In this document: piece after piece, positions 52,107 through 59,982 of the stretch | Numbering within the stretch: position 1 is the first letter of the stretch | Layout: each line of letters starts with the position of its first letter | Assembly (NCBI RefSeq): GCF_000789235.1 | Contig: NZ_KN525716.1 | Coordinates: 2,958,100-3,022,099 of the forward strand | From: Wocania ichthyoenteri Th78 | GTDB lineage: Bacteria; Bacteroidota; Bacteroidia; Flavobacteriales; Flavobacteriaceae | Reading direction: 5' to 3' | DNA length: 64,000 nt | The notes under the pieces: model-generated | Seen by the model: the letters and a program-made list of their open reading frames with translations, nothing else | Database searches by the model: none | Told to the model about the DNA's origin: nothing | Translations under genes and position numbers: made by a program

Positions 52107-53019
52107 ATGAAATTATTCTACTACCTCATCTTTTTAATCGGATGCTTTGGGTTTTCTCAAGTTGAAAAATATAAGATTATAGATTTAGATATTAATAACC
52201 AATATCCTCATTTTGGGTTGATGTATGCTGCTAATAATAAAATTATATTTACATCTTATCTTTTAACAAAAAAAGGCAAAATAAAAAAGATTTCAGGAAA
52301 TCCTGTACTTACTATTTTTCAAGGAGAATTATCAGAAAGCGGACAAGTAATTAACACAAAACCTATTACTATTGATATTAAATATGGGATTTCTCATATT
52401 ACAAGCGCAACTATCTCATCAGATAGTAAACAGCTTTATTTAACTACAAATTATAATGATAAAGACATGCCTAAAGGGAATTTTAAAGACACCAATTTTC
52501 ATATTAAAGTTGGCGAATTTGATGAAGTTTTAGGTTGGACAAACTTTAAAGTCTTGTCATTTTGCAAGCCAAAATTCTCGTATGGACACCCATGTTTAAG
52601 TCAAGACGGTAGAACACTCTATTTTGTTGCAAATATTAGAGGCGGAAAAGAAACCACAAAAGGTGGATCGGATATTTTTAAAGTTGATATTTTAGAAAAT
52701 AATAAATATACAGAACCTAAAAATTTAGGAAGTAAAGTAAACTCGTATAGCAGAGAAATGTTTCCGTTTGTAAGTGCTGATAACACCTTGTATTTTGCAT
52801 CAAACCGACCAAATGGCTACGGCGGATTTGACTATTTATAAAAGTAAAATTAAAGCAGATGGTGCCTTTTTAAAAGCTGAAAAAATGCCAATACCTATAA
52901 ATAGCCCAAAAGATGATTTTTCTTTTATTATTGATTTACAAAGCAAAACAGGCTATTTTTCATCTAAACGAGATAAAGGAAAAGGTGATGATGATATGTA
53001 CTATTTTAGTGTAAATTAG
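52107..53019 (+). pseudogene. PD40/WD40-like exported protein, split by a +1 frameshift
   Basis: The first frame (52107-52841) starts with a signal peptide (FLIGCFGFSQ) and has PD40-type beta-propeller repeats (SHITSATISSDSKQLYLT, GHPCLSQDGRTLYFVAN, PFVSADNTLYFASNRPNGYGGFDYL, then a stop). The next frame continues the family pattern with IYKSKIKADGAFLKAEKMPIPINSP...GYFSSKRDKGKGDDDMYYFSVN to 53019. Removing one base near 52833 joins GGFD to IYKSKI. The total length, 913 bp, is one more than a multiple of three, as expected from a one-base insertion. It may be a true mutation, a slippage site or a sequencing error. The full length would be ~303 aa. Confidence 0.82.
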
Positions 53020-53072
53020 CTTTTAGTCGGTATTTTTGTTATTTTAGTCGATAATTCATCATTGCCCCAATA

Positions 53073-53801
53073 ATGATAAAACATATCTTTTCGACTCATA
53101 AAAAATTCGCATTGCTTTATTTTTCAATGCTGCTGATTGATATTGTAGTAAAATTGAATTGTTCTCCATTTCCGTATAGATTTATGTCTAAACCTTGGTT
53201 AATGCTTCTTTTGCTTGGGTACTTTTTGGTTAATAAAACTGGCGATAATAAAAAGAAACATTGGTATGTATATCTAGCTTTAACGTTTTTTTTTATTGGT
53301 GATATACTTATTATAAACGATACTAATATTATTTTTTTGAGCTTGAGTTTATTCTTTTTTTCTGTCGGAAAAATATTTTTTTGTATAAAGTTTTCACATA
53401 AAAAAGATTTTAATGTTTCAAGATTAATTCCTTTTACCTCTATTATGTTTTTGTATACTATTTTTTTAATAGGGTTTCTTTATAAAAGCCTTGAAGCTTT
53501 TTTAGTACCTGCATTAATCAGTTTTTTTTTAACATTATTAATGGTTCAATTTTCATATTTAAGACAAAGCGTATTTAGTAGAAAAAGCTATAGATACGTG
53601 TTTTTTGGAGTTTTACTATTTGTTTTAAGCGAGGGGATGATGGCAATAAAAACATTTAAATTATCATTACCACTTCAAGATTTTCTAATTATGATGTTTT
53701 ATGGCATGGGAGTATATTTTATGGTATTTGGTATTATAAATGAAAAAGAATATGAGCTTGAAGATGTAGAAAAATATGATGGTGAAATAAATCTTTCCTA
53801 A
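53073..53801 (+). CDS. YhhN-like membrane protein
   Basis: A 242-residue protein with about seven or eight membrane helices. It has features of the YhhN/TMEM86 family: KPWLMLLLLGYFL in the first third, an ALTFFFIGDILII segment with the conserved Asp, a LFFFSVGKIFFCIKF helix, and VLSEGMMAIKTFKL near the end. Eukaryotic TMEM86B is a lysoplasmalogenase; bacterial members are mostly untested. It follows the frameshifted PD40 gene by 53 bp and may share its transcript. Confidence 0.72.
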   Translation: MIKHIFSTHKKFALLYFSMLLIDIVVKLNCSPFPYRFMSKPWLMLLLLGYFLVNKTGDNKKKHWYVYLALTFFFIGDILIINDTNIIFLSLSLFFFSVGKIFFCIKFSHKKDFNVSRLIPFTSIMFLYTIFLIGFLYKSLEAFLVPALISFFLTLLMVQFSYLRQSVFSRKSYRYVFFGVLLFVLSEGMMAIKTFKLSLPLQDFLIMMFYGMGVYFMVFGIINEKEYELEDVEKYDGEINLS

Positions 53802-53874
53802 CTTAGCTTAGATTCAGTAAATGAATAGAATCTATATTTAAATATTCCCGTTTTTCAATATAACTTATTAGTTG

Positions 53875-53882
53875 TAAATTTG
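53875..53882 (+). promoter_or_regulatory. -7 box upstream of mtaB
   Basis: TAAATTTG is an exact TAnnTTTG, 65 bp before the mtaB start codon. No convincing -33 element was found. Confidence 0.45.
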
Positions 53883-53947
53883 CAGTCTTTTAATAGAAAC
53901 AGTTTATGTAATAAGATTTTTACATAAGTAAAAGTCGAAACGAATAA

Positions 53948-55273
53948 ATGAAAAAGAAAGTCGCATTTTATACTTTAGGTTGTAAACTTAACTTTTCTGA
54001 AACATCAACCATAGCTAGAAACTTTAGTGAAGAAGGTTTTAATCGTGTCGATTTTTCAGAAAAAGCAGATATATACGTTATTAATACCTGTTCGGTTACC
54101 GAAAATGCGGACAAGCGTTTTAAAACCATTGTAAAGCAAGCTCAAAAAGCAAACCCTGAGGCTTTTGTTGCTGCTGTTGGTTGTTATGCACAACTTAAAC
54201 CACAAGAATTAGCCGATGTTAATGGAGTTGATTTAGTACTTGGTGCTACCGAAAAGTTTAAGATTACAGATTATATAAACGATCTTTCTAAAAACGATTT
54301 TGGAGAAGTACACTCTTGCGAAATTGAAGATGCCGATTTCTATGTTGGGTCTTATTCAATAGGAGATAGAACACGTGCTTTTTTAAAAGTACAAGATGGC
54401 TGTGATTATAAATGTACCTATTGCACCATTCCTTTGGCACGAGGTATCTCGCGTAGTGATGCTTTGCAAAATGTTTTAATGAATGCCAAAGACATATCGA
54501 AGCAAAATATAAAAGAAATTGTTTTAACTGGTGTAAATATTGGCGATTATGGCAAAGGTGAGTTTGGTAATAAAAAACACGATCATACCTTTTTAGATTT
54601 AGTTACCGAGTTAGATAAAGTTGAAGGAATTGAGCGTTTACGAATTTCATCAATTGAACCAAACCTTTTAAAAAATGAAACCATCGATTTAGTTTCAAAA
54701 TCTCGTGCATTTGTACCGCATTTTCATATTCCGTTGCAATCGGGAAGCAACGAGATTCTTAAAAAAATGAAGCGTCGTTACATGCGCGAACTATATGTTA
54801 ATCGTGTTTCAAAAATAAAAGAAGTGATGCCGCATGCCTGCATAGGTGTTGACGTTATTGTTGGTTTTCCTGGTGAAACCGACGAACATTTTTTAGAAAC
54901 CTATAATTTTTTAACCGAGTTAAATATTGCGTATTTGCACGTGTTTACATATTCGGAACGCGATAATACCGAAGCTGCAAATATGAATGGCGTGGTGCCA
55001 ATGAATGTGAGAAATAAACGCAGTAAAATGCTACGAGGTTTATCGGTTAAAAAACGTCGTGCTTTTTACGAAAGTCAAATAGAAAGCACTAAAACAGTAT
55101 TGTTTGAAAGCGAAAATAAAGAAGGTTATATTTATGGTTTTACTGAAAATTACGTAAAAGTTAAAGCGCCTTGGAACCCAGAATTGGTAAATACTTTACA
55201 TGAAGTTGAATTAACAAAGATTGATGACGATGGATTGGTGAGGATTGAGTTTGTAAAAGAACTAACCCTATAA
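53948..55273 (+). CDS. mtaB: tRNA t6A37 methylthiotransferase MtaB
   Basis: This 441-residue radical-SAM enzyme adds a methylthio group to t6A37 of tRNA. The N-terminal UPF0004 domain has LGCKLNFSETSTI, NTCSVTENADKRF and VGCYAQ. The radical-SAM cluster is C-D-Y-K-C-T-Y-C (QDGCDYKCTYCTIPLARG). The middle has HIPLQSGSNEILKKMKRRY, and the C-terminus is a TRAM-like domain (about 370-441). MiaB has a different substrate motif; the MtaB call rests on the KLNFSE start and the overall pattern. Confidence 0.93.
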   Translation: MKKKVAFYTLGCKLNFSETSTIARNFSEEGFNRVDFSEKADIYVINTCSVTENADKRFKTIVKQAQKANPEAFVAAVGCYAQLKPQELADVNGVDLVLGATEKFKITDYINDLSKNDFGEVHSCEIEDADFYVGSYSIGDRTRAFLKVQDGCDYKCTYCTIPLARGISRSDALQNVLMNAKDISKQNIKEIVLTGVNIGDYGKGEFGNKKHDHTFLDLVTELDKVEGIERLRISSIEPNLLKNETIDLVSKSRAFVPHFHIPLQSGSNEILKKMKRRYMRELYVNRVSKIKEVMPHACIGVDVIVGFPGETDEHFLETYNFLTELNIAYLHVFTYSERDNTEAANMNGVVPMNVRNKRSKMLRGLSVKKRRAFYESQIESTKTVLFESENKEGYIYGFTENYVKVKAPWNPELVNTLHEVELTKIDDDGLVRIEFVKELTL

Positions 55274-55276
55274 AAC

Positions 55277-55313
55277 AAAAAAACTCCGAAATTTTAATTT
55301 TCGGAGTTTTTTT
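55277..55313. terminator. Bidirectional terminator after mtaB
   Basis: AAAACTCCGAAA and TTTCGGAGTTTT form a perfect 12-bp stem with T-runs on both strands, between the convergent mtaB and acetyltransferase genes. Confidence 0.92.
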
Positions 55314-55333
55314 AATTTCTTAAATTATAATAT

Positions 55334-55630
55334 TTATATTCTTAGTCCAACAGGAAGCATTCGTTTATACTTTCTGTTACTTCTTACAAACTTAGCAATT
55401 TCAGGGCTTGTAGGAACCACACTTAAGTTACGTCCTTCAATTTGTTCAAAAACAAGTGCTAAAAATTCTTTTTTAAAGTCTTCGTCTTTAATGCCCTCAG
55501 GAATAATAAGTTTGGTTAAAAAAATCTTGCGTTCTTGTAATGAATATTCAATTTTAGCCAAATGATTATCAATTTTAATTTCAAACTGACGTAAAAAATC
55601 ATTGTCTATTAATTCTGCAGCATCAACCAT
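55334..55630 (-). CDS. Small YjdJ-type GNAT acetyltransferase
   Basis: A 98-residue protein with the pattern of the short acetyltransferase family (Acetyltransf_CG, YjdJ-like): IDNHLAKIEYSLQERKIFLTKLIIPEG, a shortened acetyl-CoA loop, and the closing NLSVVPTSPEIAKFVRSNRKYKRML. The canonical RGxGxG/A loop is replaced by IKDEDFKKEFLALVFEQ, so acetyl-CoA binding may be lost or altered. The substrate is unknown. Confidence 0.75.
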   Translation of the reverse strand: MVDAAELIDNDFLRQFEIKIDNHLAKIEYSLQERKIFLTKLIIPEGIKDEDFKKEFLALVFEQIEGRNLSVVPTSPEIAKFVRSNRKYKRMLPVGLRI

Positions 55631-55746
55631 AATGAATTTTATTTTATTTCTTAGGAATCTTTAAAATAGCGAGCGCTATTTATATAACTTTGTGCAAAAG
55701 TACAAAAAAAAACATTACCGTCAATAGAATTAAAGGTTAAAACCTT

Positions 55747-56412
55747 ATGTGTCAAGAGATAATACATGTGTATTTAATGCCAGGAATGGCTGCAAGCCCC
55801 AAAATTTTCGAATATATTAAGTTGCCAGAAAATCAATTTAAAATTCATGTGTTAGAATGGATAATTCCATTAGAGAAAGAATCATTAAACGATTATGCTT
55901 TGCGACTTTCAAAAAACATTAAACACAACAATATTGTACTACTTGGAGTATCGTTTGGAGGTGTATTAGTTCAAGAAATTAGTAAGCATATCAAGGTTAG
56001 AAAACTCATAATTGTATCTAGTGTAAAATCGATACATGAATTACCAAGACGTATGCTAATTGCTAAAGCCACAAAAGCTTATATGTTAATACCAACACAG
56101 CTTGCTAGTAATATTGATGCTTTTGCAAAATATGCTTTTGGCAGTAATGTTACTAAACGTTTAGAGCTGTATAAAAAGTATTTATCAGTTAATGATAGTA
56201 AATATTTAAGCTGGGCAATAAAGAATATGATATGCTGGAATCAAGACAAGTATAATCTGGAAATAATACATATTCATGGTGATAGCGATAATGTATTTCC
56301 TATAAAAAATATATCAAATTGTATTACAGTAAAAGGTGGTACACATATTATGATTATAAATAAATATAAATGGTTTAATGAAAATTTACCCCAAATAATT
56401 TTAGATAACTAA
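55747..56412 (+). CDS. Alpha/beta hydrolase family protein
   Basis: The 221-residue protein begins with MPGMAASPKIFEYIKLPE and has the nucleophile elbow GVSFGG (serine in G-x-S-x-G), with LIIVSSVKSIHELPRRM after it. HIHGDSDNVFPIKNI holds the likely aspartate, and a late GGTHIMIINK the histidine. The catalytic triad is therefore plausible. The substrate is not known. It is 35 bp upstream of the lytic transglycosylase gene and probably cotranscribed with it. Confidence 0.85.
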   Translation: MCQEIIHVYLMPGMAASPKIFEYIKLPENQFKIHVLEWIIPLEKESLNDYALRLSKNIKHNNIVLLGVSFGGVLVQEISKHIKVRKLIIVSSVKSIHELPRRMLIAKATKAYMLIPTQLASNIDAFAKYAFGSNVTKRLELYKKYLSVNDSKYLSWAIKNMICWNQDKYNLEIIHIHGDSDNVFPIKNISNCITVKGGTHIMIINKYKWFNENLPQIILDN

Positions 56413-56447
56413 TTTAAAATTTTAACTTTAAACAAAACTTTTTAAAG

Positions 56448-57377
56448 ATGAAGATAGTACAGAAATCCTTAGCCTTTGTAGGATTATTAAGTTTATGCGC
56501 ATTATTTATTTATGCCTTGCAAGACGCGCCTACTGATGAAAATTTTGAAACAAAACTAATAAACGATTATAATGTTTATGCATTACAAGTTCCTGATGAT
56601 TTGAATTTTGCTGGCGAACCCATCCCATTAAATAACCCAGATATTTTTGAGCGTATGGATAGAGAATTGTTAGTTAATACCTATTGGCAATCTAATGGAT
56701 TGTTAATGTTTAAGCGAGCTAAAAAGTATTTTCCAATTATCGAGCCTATTTTAGAAAAACATGGTATTCCAGACGATTTTAAGTATTTAGCGGTTATAGA
56801 AAGCGGATTAACAAACGCTGTGTCTCCTGCTGGAGCTAGAGGTGTTTGGCAAATAATGAAATCTACAGGGCGAGAAAACGGTTTAGAAGTTAATACTAAT
56901 GTAGACGAACGTTATAACTTAGAAAAAGCAACCGAAGTTGCTTGTGAATATTTAAAAAAAGCTAAAGATAAATTAGGCTCTTGGACACTTGCTGCTGCTG
57001 CATACAATGGTGGTAATGCAGGAATGTCTAGACGCTTAAAAGCACAAAATGTAGATAGTTATTATGATTTATTATTAGGTGAAGAAACTGGTCGTTATTT
57101 ATTTAGAATTGTAGCTCTAAAAGAAATTTTGTCTAATCCTGATAAATATGGTTTTAATTTTAGAGAAAAAGATTTATATAAAAATATACCAACTTATAAA
57201 GTAGAAGTGGATTCGGCAGTTACAGATTTTTCTAAGTTCGCACAGAATTTTGGTATTAATTATAAAATATTAAAACTACATAACCCTTGGTTGCGAGAGC
57301 CACACCTTAATAATAAATCTAGAAAACTCTATAAGATTGATATTCCTAAGGAAGGATATTACCAGAGCAATCCATAA
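56448..57377 (+). CDS. Lytic transglycosylase (SLT domain, MltD-like)
   Basis: A 309-residue exported enzyme that cleaves peptidoglycan with formation of 1,6-anhydro-muramic acid. It has an N-terminal signal/anchor segment (about 8-24). The transglycosylase domain shows FKYLAVIESGLTNAVSPAGARGVWQIMKSTGRENGL with the catalytic glutamate in E-S-G, and the conserved AAAAYNGGNAGMSRRL. A C-terminal portion may be a single degraded LysM-type domain. Its stop (TAA) directly abuts the start of cls. Confidence 0.93.
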   Translation: MKIVQKSLAFVGLLSLCALFIYALQDAPTDENFETKLINDYNVYALQVPDDLNFAGEPIPLNNPDIFERMDRELLVNTYWQSNGLLMFKRAKKYFPIIEPILEKHGIPDDFKYLAVIESGLTNAVSPAGARGVWQIMKSTGRENGLEVNTNVDERYNLEKATEVACEYLKKAKDKLGSWTLAAAAYNGGNAGMSRRLKAQNVDSYYDLLLGEETGRYLFRIVALKEILSNPDKYGFNFREKDLYKNIPTYKVEVDSAVTDFSKFAQNFGINYKILKLHNPWLREPHLNNKSRKLYKIDIPKEGYYQSNP

Positions 57378-58835
57378 ATGCTAGATTTTATAAAAGAAAA
57401 CATTTGGTATTTATTAGTTATAGTTAATTATATATTAGCTATATCTGCAGTATTTACTATTTTTTTAAAACGCATAAACCCAACTAAAACCCTGTCTTAT
57501 ATTATTGTTTTAGTGTTTTTTCCTTTTTTAGGATTACTAGTCTATTATCTTTTTGGTCAAGAATATCGAAAAAACAAAATCTTTAGTAAAAAGCATATCC
57601 TAAATAAAAGTGTAGTAAAATCAATTAATAAAGAATTAGAGTTTAATAAAGCACAAATAAAAAAAGTAGACAACTACTTAGAAGAAAAAGTAAAACTAGT
57701 TAAATTACTACATACTAGTGATGAAGAACCATTAACATTAAAAAATAAAGTTAAGATACTTAAAGATGGTGATGAAAAATTCAAACATTTACTGAAGGAT
57801 TTAAAGAAAGCAGAACATCATATCCATTTAGAATATTATATAGTTAAAGATGATAATATTGGTACAGAAGTATTAAATGTTCTTTGCGATAAAGCTAAAG
57901 AAGGTTTAAAAGTTAGATTAATTTATGATGATGTTGGTAGTAAGATATCAACACGAATGAAACGTAAATTATCCGATTCTGGTGTAAAACATCATCCATT
58001 TATGCCCGTTCTTTTTTCCAAGTTCACAGGAAAAATGAATTACAGAGATCATAGAAAAATAGCTGTAATTGATGGTAAAATAGGCTATGTTGGAGGAATT
58101 AATATTTCAGACGAATATCTTAATAAAAACAAAACGAAAGGGTTTTGGCGCGATACCCATATGTGTATTGAAGGTGAAGCTGTAAAATCATTACAAATTC
58201 ATTTTTTGTCTACTTGGGATTTTGTTTCAGATGAGAAATTAGCAGTTTATAAAACGTTTTTTCCAGAGGTTGAAATGGATAAGGATGATGTCGCTTTACA
58301 AATTGCAGCAAGTGGACCAGATACAGATTGGGCAAATATTATGGAAGTTATTTTTACTGCCATTGTAACTGCCAATGATTATATTTATATCACGACACCT
58401 TATTTTGTTCCAAACGAACAAATAATAACAGCTTTACAAATAGCAGCAAAAAGTGGGGTTGATGTTCGATTAATTGTTCCTGAAAAATCAGATTCTTGGA
58501 TTGTAAAGCATGCTTCAAACTCTTTTTTAGATGCTTTGTTAAAAGCAGGCGTTAAAGTTTACAAATACAACAAAGGCTTTGTTCATGCTAAAACCATGGT
58601 GGTTGATGATTTATTTTCTACAGTTGGAACTTCTAATATGGATTATCGCAGTTTTAATATAAATTTTGAGGTAAATACTTTAATTTATGATGTAGAGCAA
58701 AGTAAAATTCTTAAAAAACATTTCTTAGAAGATCTGAAAAATAGCAATGAGGTAAATTATAACACGTATTTAAATCGTTCGAGTTTTGATAAATTAAAAG
58801 AATCGTATTGTAGGCTTTGGTCTCCGTTAATTTAA
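57378..58835 (+). CDS. cls: Cardiolipin synthase (PLD type)
   Basis: The 485-residue enzyme condenses phosphatidylglycerol to cardiolipin. Two N-terminal membrane helices (about 8-28 and 38-60) precede two phospholipase D domains with complete HKD motifs: HRKIAVIDGKIGYVGGIN and HAKTMVVDDLFSTVGTSNMDYRS. It begins directly after the transglycosylase stop codon without a gap, so the two are coupled. Its stop overlaps the next gene's stop, on the opposite strand, by 4 bp. Confidence 0.94.
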   Translation: MLDFIKENIWYLLVIVNYILAISAVFTIFLKRINPTKTLSYIIVLVFFPFLGLLVYYLFGQEYRKNKIFSKKHILNKSVVKSINKELEFNKAQIKKVDNYLEEKVKLVKLLHTSDEEPLTLKNKVKILKDGDEKFKHLLKDLKKAEHHIHLEYYIVKDDNIGTEVLNVLCDKAKEGLKVRLIYDDVGSKISTRMKRKLSDSGVKHHPFMPVLFSKFTGKMNYRDHRKIAVIDGKIGYVGGINISDEYLNKNKTKGFWRDTHMCIEGEAVKSLQIHFLSTWDFVSDEKLAVYKTFFPEVEMDKDDVALQIAASGPDTDWANIMEVIFTAIVTANDYIYITTPYFVPNEQIITALQIAAKSGVDVRLIVPEKSDSWIVKHASNSFLDALLKAGVKVYKYNKGFVHAKTMVVDDLFSTVGTSNMDYRSFNINFEVNTLIYDVEQSKILKKHFLEDLKNSNEVNYNTYLNRSSFDKLKESYCRLWSPLI

Positions 58836-59407
58836 CCTCTTCTTTTCTGCGCTCTTAAAGAACCACCAGAACCATAGTGTTGATTTGGTCCAGCTGCACG
58901 CTTCATATTCTCTTTCATCATCTTTATTTGGTCAGCCAACATGCCTTGTTTATCAAGTTTTTGGGCTTCAGATAATAATTTTTGTGCTTCTTGTTTTCTG
59001 CGTTTAGAAAATGCAATCCCAGATAAATTTAACTTTGCCATTGCCAAATCATGATCCATAGATAAACCTAAAGAAATAGCTTTCTTAAAATACTTTTCAG
59101 CTTCATTCATATTGCTTTGAGAAACCATCAAACCGTGTAAATAGTTGTAATACCCTTGTTGCTTTTTTACTAATGCAGATTCTGGGTTTTTAATTTTACT
59201 CAACCATTTTTTTGCACCATCAAAATCTTGTTTACGTAATCTTAAAAAAGCCAATAAAATAAATTCATTTTTAAAGTATAAGAACACAAAAATTAAGGAT
59301 AACAGAATAAACATAATACCATTACCAATAAAACCTTCGGTAAATTGATAAACGGCGTAGGCAATTATACCTGCTGCAATAATTAGTTTTATAATTTTAT
59401 TGTACAT
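58832..59407 (-). CDS. TPR-like membrane protein, unknown function
   Basis: A 191-residue product with two N-terminal membrane helices (about 5-24 and 30-50) and a soluble helical region with one or two TPR-like repeats (LVKKQQGYYNYLHGLMVSQSNMNEAEKYFKKAISLGL and the following motif). The C-terminus is basic and glycine-rich (GSGGSLRAQKRRG). No enzymatic signature was seen. It is convergent with cls. Confidence 0.72.
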   Translation of the reverse strand: MYNKIIKLIIAAGIIAYAVYQFTEGFIGNGIMFILLSLIFVFLYFKNEFILLAFLRLRKQDFDGAKKWLSKIKNPESALVKKQQGYYNYLHGLMVSQSNMNEAEKYFKKAISLGLSMDHDLAMAKLNLSGIAFSKRRKQEAQKLLSEAQKLDKQGMLADQIKMMKENMKRAAGPNQHYGSGGSLRAQKRRG

Positions 59408-59609
59408 GATGCGTAATTTGAAATAATAGTTAGATGCTTTTTATTAAAAACAATCTTTTCCTGTTGTTTTACAACTGCAAAGAAACTAAATTTTTATTAA
59501 AAAATAAGTATTTGTATTTAACAAAAAGTAATGGTTATCCCAAATAAATAAAGGTGTAACATGCTTTTTTGCTTCAAAAAAATAAATTAAAAATATTTTT
59601 AAAATAAGG

Positions 59610-59641
59610 TTTGTCAAAGTAATAAAGGCTTTGTATATTTG
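59610..59641 (+). promoter_or_regulatory. Promoter of rpmH
   Basis: TTTG at 59610-59613, 20 bp, then TATATTTG at 59634-59641 is an exact Bacteroidota promoter. The leader to the rpmH ATG is ~60 nt. The 300-bp gap from 59408 to 59707 holds this promoter and nothing else I could support. Confidence 0.85.
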
Positions 59642-59707
59642 CCCTCGGTTTTTAGGGTAGCCTAATACATTATAAAAATTACAATTCAGATTTAAAGATT
59701 TAAGATA

Positions 59708-59869
59708 ATGAGTAAAAGAACATTTCAGCCTTCTAAAAGAAAGAGAAGAAACAAACACGGTTTCAGAGAAAGAATGGCTTCTGCTAACGGTAGAAAAGTA
59801 TTAGCGCGTAGAAGAGCTAAGGGAAGAAAAAAATTATCTGTGTCATCTGAAACTAGACATAAGAAATAA
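59708..59869 (+). CDS. rpmH: Ribosomal protein L34
   Basis: A 53-residue protein beginning [20 protein letters not shown], with [20 protein letters not shown], the L34 signature, and a short tail [13 protein letters not shown]. It is a large-subunit ribosomal protein. Unlike many genomes it is not followed by rnpA here but by carB. Confidence 0.98.
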   Translation: MSKRTFQPSKRKRRNKHGFRERMASANGRKVLARRRAKGRKKLSVSSETRHKK

Positions 59870-59890
59870 TGATTAACAATTGTTGATAAT

Positions 59891-59924
59891 AAAAAGGTGT
59901 TACTTAAGTGTAATGCCTTTTTTT
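59891..59924 (+). terminator. Terminator of rpmH
   Basis: AAAAAGGTGTTAC pairs with GTAATGCCTTTTT (two G-U pairs) around a 6-nt loop, followed by T residues, 20 bp after the rpmH stop. Confidence 0.85.
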
Positions 59925-59982
59925 ATATCTACTGATTACTATTTTTGTAACGAATTAAAATCCAACATATAACTGAAAGAAA

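Noticed and set aside
59486-59758. Minus-strand open frame of 90 codons opposite rpmH
   Set aside because: It covers the rpmH promoter and the start of a certain ribosomal gene on the other strand, and the sequence resembles no protein family.
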